A stretch of 64,000 nucleotides of DNA, from positions 434,001 through 498,000 of the forward strand of contig CM060853.1 of the NCBI GenBank assembly GCA_030737835.1. Reading direction: 5' to 3'. Source of the DNA: Acorus gramineus (Eukaryota; Streptophyta; Magnoliopsida; Acorales; Acoraceae). The notes beneath the pieces are model-generated. The model searched no databases. It was not told where the DNA came from and worked only from the letters and a program-made list of their open reading frames with translations. The translations under genes were made by a program, and so were the position numbers. This document shows, one piece after another, positions 1 through 10,825 of the stretch; positions within the stretch are counted from its first letter, which is position 1, and each line of letters begins with the position of its first letter.

Positions 1-686
1 TGCATATTGCAAGCACATTCTGCATGCAATCCCCCTTCCGACCCCGATATGGAACTTGATTGTCGGTTTCGATGATTGCGTGCACCAGAGTTCCATCTAT
101 TGCCCCGATGCAATCCTAAAAACCAAAAGTTTTGTTAATAAATATGGCGAGTATGCTTTCATTGATGAAGAGAAGGTCTAATGTAATTGTCATGTTCTAT
201 TAGACAATTTGAGTTATTTTGATTACCTAAAATGCTAGATAATAGCGAGAATTTGATAAAATCTGGTTCAAGGTTTGGGAGAGATCGGTTGGTTGGATAA
301 TTCTCTGACTTAGTTTCAAGCAGGCCTTTAGGACCATCCTGAAGTGACGGGATATGGTCTCTCCAGAGTGTTGGAATCGGTCTTGCTAATATCAAATTAT
401 GTCCAACAACGCTGAGGAATATGGCAAGTTGTTCTTCAACGGACATGTTTTGTGTGTTCTTCAACTATCCTTCAACTCGGAATAAGGAGACCGATCCCAC
501 AAACACCCGCCCATCCAGGCGAAATAATTTGTTGCATAAGCGTTCGTGTCCATTGAGTATACCAAGCACATATTGATGCCCAGTCAATTCGGAATTATGA
601 ACTATTCTTGGGCCTTGACGTTCAGCTAGGAGGTTGCGAATGTAATACAAAATCATAAGGACAAGGAGCTTATATTGTGGTTCCAT
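1..686 (-). pseudogene. PIF/Harbinger transposase, 5' half, left palindrome arm
   Basis: Reads on the minus strand from an ATG at 686. The N-terminus (starting MEPQYKLLVL) and the segment around NMSVEEQLAIFLSVVGHN match the helix-turn-helix region that precedes the DDE domain in plant Harbinger transposases (HARBI1-like). A frameshift follows near 390, and another reading-frame break separates 465-686 from 159-464. The intron and the first catalytic-Asp segment (mirror of the exon starting at 3679) lie near 1-120. The gene is cut by the window start, so the rest of the DDE domain is not visible. It is the mirror copy of 3101-3793 and is not functional. Confidence 0.8.
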
Positions 687-1039
687 ATAAATCTAAACAA
701 ATTCAGATATACGCATCCATAAGAAATTTAATATAGGCACAAACATATCCATCCATACATGTAAATAAAGAGTTCAATAATCATCTATACTTCATAGGAA
801 AACACGAACAAACCCATCCATACATGTATATAAATTGAAACATAATGATCCATACAGGTACATAAACACAATAATAAGCATCCATACATTCATAGAAATA
901 AATTTAAGAATCCTTACAAATTAATAAAAACAACCATAAGCATCCATACATAAAAATAAACGTTGCCATAAGCAAACACCCTGATGTCCATGAAAACGAA
1001 CATTAACAAATCCTGCATAGTTCCATCATCAATGGACTA

Positions 1040-1930
1040 CTAGAAAACATCCCTAATCATCGACTTGAAACGTTTGGCATGAGTATGCAAGAGCTGAATT
1101 CTTGCCGTTGCCCTCTTGTTAAGCATCCACAACTCGCGCTGGTCGGGCTCTAGGAAGAATAGCATAACCTGCGAAAATAGCTCACTATCAAGGTCGATCT
1201 CCGGGGTTTGTTGGAGGGACTCAAAACACTCAACAATTGTGGGAGATGGCCTCATGGGTGATGGCATCATGGGAGCGCTTGCTTGACTGGTAGCGCCATT
1301 GGCAATCTTATCCAACACTACATCATTCTTCTCTATAAAGTCATCATCAGAATTTTTCCTCTTCAGTTTGGGAGGGCATCGGCGTTTTTGGCTAACATTA
1401 GACAATGGACTATAATCGACATTGTCCTCTGTCTCAACATTTACTGGGTCAGGCTCTATGGTATCTGGAGGACCCCTCTGGGTGGAGAATTCGGTGGAAG
1501 TGGGAATGGACGAGTACGATGAGGTGCCATAGTTATCCAAATCATCAAGAAAAGAATCCTCAACCGCCGGAGTGAAAGCGTTCTTTCCTGTGGCCATTAC
1601 CCCCAAAACAGTTGTTCCATCTCTTCAGTATGAGGAAGGGGTTTGTACCTAAACTGTTTGGCATCGGATTGCCTATATTTCAAATTATTGTTAACCTGTT
1701 AGGTTTGACCAAGGGCATTAGCACAAATATAAAATTAAGTAATTTACCTTAATATACTCATCTCATCTCTCTGGATCCATCTGGACTGTTTGTCTTGGGG
1801 CAACCTCTCCTATACCGGTAAGGGAAATCAACTTATGCTAGGCATTCCATTGTTTCTTCATCATGTCCCGAAAATTCTTGCACTTTTTTTGATCATATGA
1901 AACCCCAAAGTGCTTGTTAAATTCCTGGAA
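1040..1930 (-). pseudogene. Myb/SANT-like protein (Harbinger ORF1 type), left arm
   Basis: The 188-codon open frame 1606-1040 is the C-terminal exon. A plausible intron (donor at 1747, acceptor at 1673) joins it to an upstream exon at 1748-1930, whose translation carries the Myb/SANT-like signature of this family (KNFRDMMKKQWNA followed by HKLISLTGIG). The W of the expected NAWHK is a stop codon here (TAG at about 1842-1844). PIF/Harbinger transposons carry such a Myb-like protein, which assists transposase nuclear import and DNA binding in characterised elements. The N-terminal part of the domain is lost at the palindrome centre. The C-terminal exon is serine- and acid-rich and has a KKRRCPPKLKRKNSDDD-like basic stretch. 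Confidence 0.75.
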
Positions 1931-2747
1931 TGCCTGGCATAAGTTGATTTCTATTATCGGTATAGGAGAGGTTGCCCCAGGACAAACAGTCTAGATGGAT
2001 CTAGAGAGATGGGATGAGTATATTAAGGTAAATTACTTAATTTTCTATTTGTGCTAATGCCCTTGGTCATACCTAACAGGTTAATAATAATTTGAAATAC
2101 AGGCAAACTCTGATGCCAAACAGTTTAGGTACAAACCCCTTCCTCATGCTAAAGAGATGGAACAACTGTTTGGGGGGGGGGGGGGGGTAACAGCCATAGG
2201 AAAGCACGCTTTCACTCTGGCGGTTGAGGATTCTTTTCTTGATGATTTGAATAACTATGGCACCTCATCGCACTCATCCATTCCCACTTCCGCCGAATTC
2301 TCCACCCAGAGGGGTCCTCCATATACCATAGAGCCTGACCTAGTAAATGTTGAGGCAGAGGACAATGTCGATTACAGTCCATTATCTAATGTTAGTCGAA
2401 AACGCCGATGCCCTCCCAAACTGAAGAGGAAAAATTCTGATGATGACTTTATAGAGAAGATTGATGGAGTGTTGGATAAGATTGCCAATCCCGCTACCAG
2501 TCAAGCAAGCGCTCCCATGATGCCACCACCCATGAGGCCATCTCCCACAATTGCTGAGTGTTTTGAGTCCCTCCAACAAACCCCGGAGATCGACCGTGAT
2601 AGTGAGCTATTTTCGCAGGTTATGCTATTCTTCCTAGAGCTCGACCAGCGCGAGTTGTGGATGCTTAACAAGAGGGCAACGGCAAGAATTCAGCTCTTGC
2701 ATACTCATGCCAAACGTTTCAAGTCGATGATTAGGGATGTTTTCTAG
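1925..2747 (+). pseudogene. Myb/SANT-like protein (Harbinger ORF1 type), right arm
   Basis: Mirror copy of the left-arm gene. An upstream exon runs from about 1925 to 2027, an intron from 2028 (GTAAAT) to 2102 (ACAG), and the C-terminal exon ends in a stop at 2745-2747. The 196-codon open frame starting at 2157 is inflated by a run of 17 G at about 2171-2187 that the left arm lacks (it has CCCCCAAAA). The upstream exon has an in-frame stop soon after GQTV (TAG at about 1993). The gene lies 350 bp upstream of the transposase in the same orientation, the usual order in PIF-like elements. It is N-terminally truncated at the palindrome centre, so it cannot encode a full DNA-binding domain. Confidence 0.75.
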
Positions 2748-3100
2748 TAGTCCATTGATGATGGAACTATGCAGGATTTGTTAATGTTCGTTTTCATGGA
2801 CATCAGGGTGTTTGCTTATGGCAACGTTTATTTTTATGTATGGATGCTTATGGTTGTTTTTATTAATTTGTAAGGATTCTTAAATTTATTTCTATGAATG
2901 TATGGATGCTTATTATTGTGTTTATGTACCTGTATGGATCATTATGTTTCAATTTATATACATGTATGGATGGGTTTGTTCGTGTTTTCCTATGAAGTAT
3001 AGATGATTATTGAACTCTTTATTTACATGTATGGATGGATATGTTTGTGCCTATATTAAATTTCTAATGGATGCGTATATCTGAATTTGTTTAGATTTAT

Positions 3101-4354
3101 ATGGAACCACAATATAAGCTCCTTGTCCTTATGATTTTGTATTACATTCGCAACCTCCTAGCTGAACGTCAAGGCCCAAGAATAGTTCATAATTCCGAAA
3201 TGAGTGGGCATCAATATGTGCTTGGTATACTCAATGGACACGAACGCTTATGCAACAAATTATTTCGCATGGATGGGCGGGTGTTTGTGGGATTGGTCTC
3301 CTTATTCCGAATTGAAGGATGGTTAAAGGACACACAAAACATGTCAGTTGAAGAACAACTTGCCATATTCCCAACGTTGTTGGACATAATGTGAGGAACA
3401 GATATTGCCAGGACCGATTCCAACACTCTGGAGAGACCATATCCCGTCACTTCAGAATGGTCCTAAAGGCTTGCTTGAAACTGAGTCAGAGAATTATCCA
3501 ACCAACCAATCTCTCCCAAACCTTGAACCAGATTTTATCAAATTCTCGCTATTATCTGGCATTTTAGGTAATCAAAATAACTCAAATTGTCTAATAGAAC
3601 ATGACAATTACATTAGACCTTCTCTTCATCAATGAAAACATACTCGCCATATTTATTAACAAAACTTTTGGTTTTTAGGATTGCATCGGGGCATTAGATG
3701 GAACTCTGGTGTACGCAATCATCAAAATCGACAATTAAGTTCAATATCGGGGTTGGAAGGGGGATTGCATGCAGAATGTGCTTGCAATATGCAATTTTGA
3801 CATGTTATTTACTTACGTAATGGCCGGATGGGAAGGAACTACTCATGACTCGCGCATCCTTTCAGATACAATCCGCGACCCTTCCAATAGGTTTACAATG
3901 CCCCCTAATGGAAAATATTATCTCGTAGATGCTGGATATACGAACAGAAGGGGATTTCTAGCACCTTATCGTAATGTAAGGTATTGGTTGGGTGACTACC
4001 GAGGGGTTTCAGGACCATGAAACAAGGAGGAGCTATTTAATTATTTTCACTCATCTTTGCGGAACGTGATTGAGAGAACATTTGGTGTGTAGAAGACGCA
4101 CTTCCCAATCCTTAAGAAGATGGCCCTTATCCATTCGGTATTCAGGTCCGAATTGTGGCGGCAACAATGGCAATCCATAATTATATAGAATGTCTAATCT
4201 AATAAATGCCTTGTTCGAGAGATACCAAAACATGGCTGTTGAAAATGAAAATGCCACTGAGCAGCAATACTCCATAGTCCAACCCGACAATGAACATGCT
4301 GAGATAAATGCAACACGAGAGGAGATTGCTAATCTCCTTTACAGTAGGAGATGA
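3101..4354 (+). pseudogene. PIF/Harbinger DDE transposase, right arm, complete but broken
   Basis: It encodes a HARBI1-like nuclease of the DDE_Tnp_4 family, which cuts transposon ends. Exon 1 (3101-3567) holds the helix-turn-helix region, with a frameshift near 3380. A putative intron runs 3568-3678 (GTAATC...TTTTTAG). Exon 2 holds the catalytic triad: first Asp in GALDGTLV (3697-3699), second Asp in THDSRIL (3847-3849) and Glu in VIERTFGV (4072-4074). The YYLVDAGYTNRRGFLAPYR block is well kept. Stops at 3735-3737 and 4018-4020 break the frame. The C-terminal INATREEIANLLYSRR-type tail ends at a TGA at 4352-4354. The triad residues survive, but the frame does not. Confidence 0.88.
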
Positions 4355-7300
4355 TTTTTTGGGTTCCAATGATGATTTTTCAGGTGCCCTGCTAGACAAA
4401 TATGGCTAGAAATATTATTTAAAATGTTTTGCTACACTTGATTATTTAATATACAATTTTGACATAGTCCAATTCATGCTCAACAAATTTTGTCGATCTA
4501 TGCCCTTTATCTAATATAAACGTTATTGAAATTTCTCTTTATTCACTAGTATTGATTTGTTTGAACCAACGTAATAAAGCCAATGGTTTTCTGTTCTGAA
4601 ACTATCATTTCTTATTGCGGGTATTTCCATTTTTAACACCATGTGAAATAATGTGATTCTGATAGCATTGGTTTTCCTGTTGTGTTCGCTCTGATACTAC
4701 TTGTTTAGAGAAGATGATATTTTGGGAACGCTACATGATTGATGGATTGCTGCTTAAACAATGATTTCTGGCATTACAATTGAGAAGATGATGCTTGTGG
4801 GATTGATAGATTTTGCTGTAGCCTTTTGAAATCTTTAGTTTTCTTCTGTTAATACAACTGTTGAACATCTGAAATGATGATAACATGCTACTATTACTGG
4901 AGACACTATTGTTTTATGACAATTGGGAGACTTTCCAAGTGATTTAATTATGGTAATTTATAATTTAGGATGTCAAATTCATTGACAGGTTTGAAAAGTT
5001 CATGTTTTCATTATATGGGTTGAATTTTTATTAATAATTGGATATAATATGGTGAAGTGTATTTCAATGTTTATCGATAGGAAAAAAAAAGATATGATTA
5101 GTGCTTGAATTGTAGAATGAAATGATTTGTTGCCATATGATTACTATTAGGTTTAAGTTTGTGAAATATTCACTTTTTAAAGTGGGACATATATTTCGAG
5201 GAACAAGTCCATATTTGTGAAATAGTTTAGAATAAGCACGTTTTTTAAATATTCCACCAAACATCAAAATAACATTCAGTACTTATTAAATAGACCAATA
5301 TACCCTTCCAATAAGTACTACTGTTAAGTGGTGAACCAAACACACTTATCTGAATAAGTGCTTATATTTTCAGCTGAACCAAATAGTTTTTTAAACTGAA
5401 CTACATAAAACATTCAACACTTATATAATCAGCACTGAATAATTCAACACTTAAATTCAGCATTCAGCTGAACCAAACGCAGCCTTATATCATATTTCCT
5501 CAAAATTGACTCATTAATTAATTCTCACATATAAATCTTCTGACTATATTTAAACTCTTAATGGAAGACCACCTTGGTGACTTAAATGTAAAAAAAAAAG
5601 TAGACATACAAAATACTACATTTGAAAGTTTATCAAATTCTTATTGAAATGCAATCACATAAACCAATTAAAAAACCCCATACAATTAAATAACCAATTC
5701 AAAAGAACACTTAACACTCGAGGCAAAAAAATAAAAAAAAATAAATAAATTAAATTAAAATTGTGACTATATGAGATACAATTGAGAAACTTAATAAGAT
5801 GAAAAATGATTTATGTAAAATAATATTTAAAACTGAGAAAAACTATAGATAAAAATAAAAATGACTATTAGATTTTTTTAATTAATGGGGTTTTGATAAA
5901 GAAGTCATTAATTATGTTGAAAATATGAAATATGTATAAAGTATGCATTCATAGATATTTTATATTATAACAACACATCAAAAATTTATAAAATATAACA
6001 AATAAATGTTTTAAAAAAATAATTGACAAAAAAATGAATAATTAATAATTAATTAATGTCCCATGTGTTCAACTAATCTAACTAATCCACACCACAACTT
6101 ATTTGTAATCCACACTGCAACTTATTTTTTCTTAAGTACAATTAAAGATGAAACTCTAAGATCACCTAAACTCTAAATCGGTCATAAAACGACAAGATCG
6201 GTATTTTAATCAACAAATTCCATGAAACAATTTTTTATCATACAAAACCTATATCACATCACATCAAACAAGAACAAACAACACCCTAATCAAAATAAAC
6301 CAATATAGAATTTTAATATCCAATAAAAGGATTGGAATATTTTCATCTTTATGCAACCCCAAGTGAATATATTAAAAAAAAAACCTTACCTCAATTTTGC
6401 ATCGAAGAAAAACTGTCTATATCTCTGAATGCATGCACCAATCATCCCACCTTATATAATAAAAAAACACGATAAAAATAAAAATAAAAAAACATTCCAA
6501 TATCTAAAATATATCATTAAAAATATAAAATAAAAATCAAGCCAAAGAAAGAGTTCCTCACAATCTTCCTCTCCACCTCTCTCATGCATTTAGAAATAAT
6601 TGACTTCTCATTATTATCTTAAAAGTTCCCTGCATCCCAAAGCCACCATTCAATTAAGATCAAACATACATAATAAGAATAACACTGTATAAATTTACAT
6701 AAATAAATAACACAATATATATACATATAAATAAATAAATAATATGCTTGAAAACAAAAATAATTTAGGCTGTAGGGATGAACTGCTTTACATAGGACTA
6801 CATATAGATTTAGTGATAAAAAAAAAAAAGATAGAGAGGAGTTCAAACAACTTAGTATTATGAGATTTAATCTTTGAATAAATCAAATCCTTAAAAATCT
6901 GGGAAAAAAACATAATAGTACTACATCTTTCTGTATCTTTGTTTTCTCTAATAAACTCAACAAAAAATATTAAATTATGCACAAATTTTTAATATGAAAT
7001 ATATAGATTTTTAAGGTATATTATATTCACATTCATATGTACATCTTATATTATTGATTATAGTACATTAGGAATTTTTTCATTCTATTACAAAAAAACT
7101 TATTTATGGAAATATAATTAAATGGATATACATGGTGAATATATTTAATTTTGAAAATAAAAAATTAGAGTATATAGATATGATTTAAAATAAAAATGTA
7201 TTGATATGATTTAATTAAATCTGAATTTGATATCTTAAAATATTTATGATTTATCTAAATTTGATAATAATAGATTAGTAATTAAACAAATCATAATCTT

Positions 7301-7664
7301 ATTAGATAAGATTGTATCATTGAATAATTTTAAAATTTAAATAAATCTATTACTATTAGTAATTAAACAATTGATTAAGGGATAAAAAGGAAAATTAAAA
7401 TACTGGGTCACATAATTCTTTTAATAAGTAAGTAATAGATAATAGATAAAGGATAAAAATGAAAATAAAAATAATGTGTCACATAATCCTTTTATTAAGT
7501 AAGTAATAGATATAAAAATCTAATATTCCTTGACATTTGACCAATGATATGATTGTAAAAACTAAAATGATTTTTTTTTATTCTTAATCATTATGTCTAA
7601 CATCTGTCTCACTAGCTTTTTAGAGCTCAATTTTAACTGGGTTTTTCATTCTTTTCTTCTATAT
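4355..7664. other. AT-rich intergenic region, no gene seen
   Basis: This 3.3 kb is strongly AT-rich, and its short open frames have no recognisable domain. The stretch 5290-5485 repeats the word CAGCTGAACCAAA and ends in GAACCAAACGCAGCC, which looks like one end of a decayed MITE; no matching opposite end was found. An imperfect two-copy tandem repeat of about 70 bp lies at 7380-7512 (each unit has GTCACATAAT and AAGTAAGTAATAGATA). No RNA gene was seen. Confidence 0.6.
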
Positions 7665-8086
7665 TAAAATTTAGGGATTTTTATTTTTACGTCCATGTAA
7701 ACATGCTTATTTAGGGATCGATCCCTCCATTCTTCATATTTCTTTTCAAGTCCCCGTATTCAACCGCCTTTTTAGTTTTTATTCCCTCCGTCAAACGTCC
7801 GTCCATACACAGTTAATTTGTGAAATGTGATTTATTTTTAAGTCTTTGTAAACCATGTTATTTAGTGATTAGTCTCTCCCTTCATATTTTATAGAGACTA
7901 ATCACTAAATAACATAGTTTATAGGGACTTAACACTAAATAACTTAATTTACAGGGACTTAAAAATAAAATCACATGCATTTCACAAATTAACGGTGTAT
8001 GGAGGAACGTTTGACAGAGCGACTAAAAACTAAATAGACGGTTGAATATGGGGACTTAAAAAGAAATATGAAGAAGTGAGGGACTG

Positions 8087-10364
8087 TGTCACGCCCCAGG
8101 GCGGCCGTCCCCGAGACGTGGCAAGTATATATAATATCAGCAGTCTATACAGGAGATCAATAACATACTCTAAACAACATCAAAAATGACAACCCAGACA
8201 AAGAAGTAGCTGACATAATATACACAAATAGCGGAAGCTCAAACGACTGAGTCTGTAATTCAAAGACATATTACAGACCCGATACATAATCAACTGTCCT
8301 GTGAGAGCCAATATATACAAATGACATCCAAATACAAGTATGTGCCCAAGCACGGAATACAATACATACAATCAAGAAGGGGATGCTGATGGCCTCTCAC
8401 TCACAGAACGTGACGCTGCTCCACTACTGCTGATGTGCCTCGGGGAGCTCCTCCTTCAGATCCGACTCAGATATCACTGGAGAAAAATATATGCGAGGGG
8501 TGAGCCACACGCTCAGTGAATAGCACAATCCATGCATCACAATTCATATCAACCTTATATAATTTATAGCCCCTAACACGGGAGCAACCACACATTCTAA
8601 TGGGTCGTTTCATCGCCAACCCACCTCCCCCCTCACCCTCACCCTTTCCGAGGGGTGACATGGGCCTCTTGGGGCATACTAGACCGCTCTCCACCCCTGG
8701 TCCACCCGGTAGCCTCTCCCACCCTCGGGCCTCCGCCTGGTATACTCCCACTATCAGTACAGTCCGACGCATCGGAGGTACCTATGGATGGGAGCCCTCT
8801 GTCAGGTACAGCCAACGCCGGGGAGTACCTACATCGGATCCAACCAAAAGGAGAAGACAGCCTACTCACACGGATATGATCCTCATGGATCCGTCGACAC
8901 CGATTGTAACACTATAATGTCATGAATTCTCAAGAATTCCTCCAGGGCGCATAACTAAGATGCGGGGAGACATATATTATAACAACAAGGTTATAATAAT
9001 CTCTAAGGCATGCTTGTAACTATGTGCTCACATTTGATTTAATTAAATTAAACTAGATGGGAACATGCATAGTTCGGGGCAAGGTGTCTAGGCATGCATA
9101 GGCCGCTATACATGATATAAGGGTGCATATCCCTAGCATACAAAGTCTAAGGTGGCATGGATATATCATATTTATCATGCATGCATAGCTTTACATTTAT
9201 TACATGTTAATATGCAACTATGGTGCCCCAGGGGAGGGCAATGCACGCCTACGTGCATCGAACGCCTCCCTACTGGGTTGGATTGTCCCACTCACCGAAT
9301 CCCGGGTCGTCGCGTGACCGTCCGTCAAGATCTGCAAGACATGGGCATTCAATATGGTGAGTAAACTGCACAAATACATAAGAAATACACTAGAAATACC
9401 CAATACTCGGACAAGCATGCATACGGGCCCGCACGCACGCAAGCACGCGCGTACGCACGCGAGTCCGAGTGCCCCGACACCCTCTCAAACCCACGGGCAG
9501 CCATACGCACGGCCACCCACACCCCCCTAACACCCATGCAAGCATGCATACCCAAACACACACCCTTTACAAGCATTTAACCTAGCTAGGGGAGGAGAAT
9601 GACTTACCCAAAGAGAGGAAAGGAAGGGAGGGAAATCGGGTGCTCTTCACGCACCGAAACGCCGCCACCGAGACCACCACCACCTCAGCCTCTTCTCAGC
9701 CCAAGAATGGCTGAAAACAGAGGATAAAGGAAGCCATGAGAGGAGGTCAACAAAGGGGAAATAAAAAACAAAACCATGGAAAGGTAGATCGGAACCCTAC
9801 CTTTCTTTTCCCTTCAATGGCTTTTCTTTTTCAACCACTTCTACTATCTCTAATGGAAGGAAATAACAAGAGGAGTGAGTGAGTGAGTGAGAGAGAGATG
9901 AAGAGGAGAGGAAGAAGAAGTGCACGCCCAAGTGTTGCTCACACACACACACACACACACTTAGGGCATTTTTGGTTTTTGGTGAGCTTTGACCTTGGGT
10001 CAACTCAACCACACAAACAAACAAAATGTTTTGACCAAGTCAATGGTCAAAATTGACTTGGTCAAAGCCATATTTGACTTGGTCAAGTCTCTCAATGACT
10101 TTTCGCTTGGTCAAAACCTGGATACGATTCGGAACTGTGAAATTCTGAAACATTAACGGAATTCGATAAAATTTTCGGGAGTGGCTTGAAATGGCACCAG
10201 GACACATAATGTGCAGTTAGATTCTCAATCGGAGTTCTCAAGCTCAGGATGATAGCTAAAAGTCCAAAATTTTAGCGGTTCCGATCGAAAAAAGAAAAAG
10301 TTGAAAAATTGTCAGAAATGTCCCAAAAAGTGCCCGGAAGGCTAAAAGTGACACATATATAACA
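8087..10364 (-). repeat. LTR A, 3' copy (minus orientation)
   Basis: This 2,278-bp LTR begins (plus strand) TGTCACGCCCC and ends CATATATAACA. Ten TTGAC/GTCAA cores lie at 9988-10114. A putative intron reads on minus from 9607 (GTAAGTC) to 9332 (TTGCAG). The conserved stem-loop is at 9232-9270. The C-rich strand of a G-quadruplex tract lies at 8626-8648. A (CA)n run sits at 9941-9960. Compared with the right-hand A LTR, it lacks about 290 bp of the GC-rich block (junction near 9510-9525). Confidence 0.88.
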
Positions 10365-10380
10365 TTCTTGCCCCCTTAGG
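10365..10380 (-). other. Polypurine tract of element A
   Basis: On the minus strand this reads CCTAAGGGGGCAAGAA immediately before the 3' LTR. The same tract precedes the 3' LTRs of elements C and E. It is the standard plus-strand primer of LTR retrotransposons. Confidence 0.8.
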
Positions 10381-10409
10381 AAATTTTGTCCTCAAAATAA
10401 ATACAAAAA

Positions 10410-10825
10410 CATCTAGGAAGGGAAAAGATGCGGATATGCGCCACGCATGGTGTCCTCGCACTCCCAAGTGGCCTCGGCACCAGAACGGTGCTGCCATCGC
10501 ACCTTAACCTGCTAGGTGGTCTTGGTGCAGAGCCTCTTCTCGCGTCGGTCCAGGATCTCGATCGGCTGCTCCATGAATGACAAGTCCGGCTCGAAGACGA
10601 GCGGCTCGAACGGGATGACGTGAGCAGGATCGTGGACGTAACGCCTCAGCTGTGAGACATGGAAGACGTCATGGGCCTGAGCCAGCTGTGGGGGCAGAGC
10701 TATGCGATAGGCCACCTCTCCATCCCGCTCGAGGATGAGGAACGGCCCAATGAAACGCGGACTCAGCTTGCCCCGCACACCGAAACGGAAGATGCCCTTC
10801 ATTGGGGACACCTTCAGTAAACAGA
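10410..10825 (-). pseudogene. Integrase C-terminus and chromodomain remnant (element A)
   Basis: The minus-strand frame 10811-10512 encodes the end of integrase ([19 protein letters not shown], then [10 protein letters not shown]) and the start of the chromodomain-like tail ([14 protein letters not shown]). A TAG follows at about 10512-10514; the remaining chromodomain ([16 protein letters not shown] type) reads on to about 10420. In chromoviruses this tail directs integration to marked chromatin. Everything upstream in pol, namely most of protease, reverse transcriptase, RNase H and the integrase core, is missing because of the junction at about 10815-10830. Not functional. Confidence 0.85.

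Larger units (their letters stand above)
1..3793. repeat. Giant imperfect palindrome of a PIF/Harbinger element
   Basis: The first 20 bases are the exact reverse complement of 3774-3793, and the match runs inward, with indels, to about 1850 on the left and 1925 on the right. Each arm is about 1.85 kb and the non-paired centre is about 75 bp. Each arm carries the same cargo read outward from the centre: the 3' part of a Myb/SANT-like ORF with one intron, an AT-rich spacer full of ATGGATG/CATCCAT words (687-1039 and 2748-3100), then the first half of a transposase gene. The left arm continues past the window edge. Identity looks above 90% by eye. No terminal inverted repeat or TSD of the Harbinger element itself was found. 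Confidence 0.9.

Noticed and set aside
5290..5485. Possible hAT or Tourist MITE ending in CCAAACGCAGCC
   Set aside because: Only one end is recognisable. No complementary left end or TSD could be located, so it is not called as an element.
8600..8917. Plus-strand open frame recurring at 16486-16812
   Set aside because: It recurs because it lies in the two copies of LTR A. The proline/serine-rich translation shows no domain and the opposite strand is equally open.
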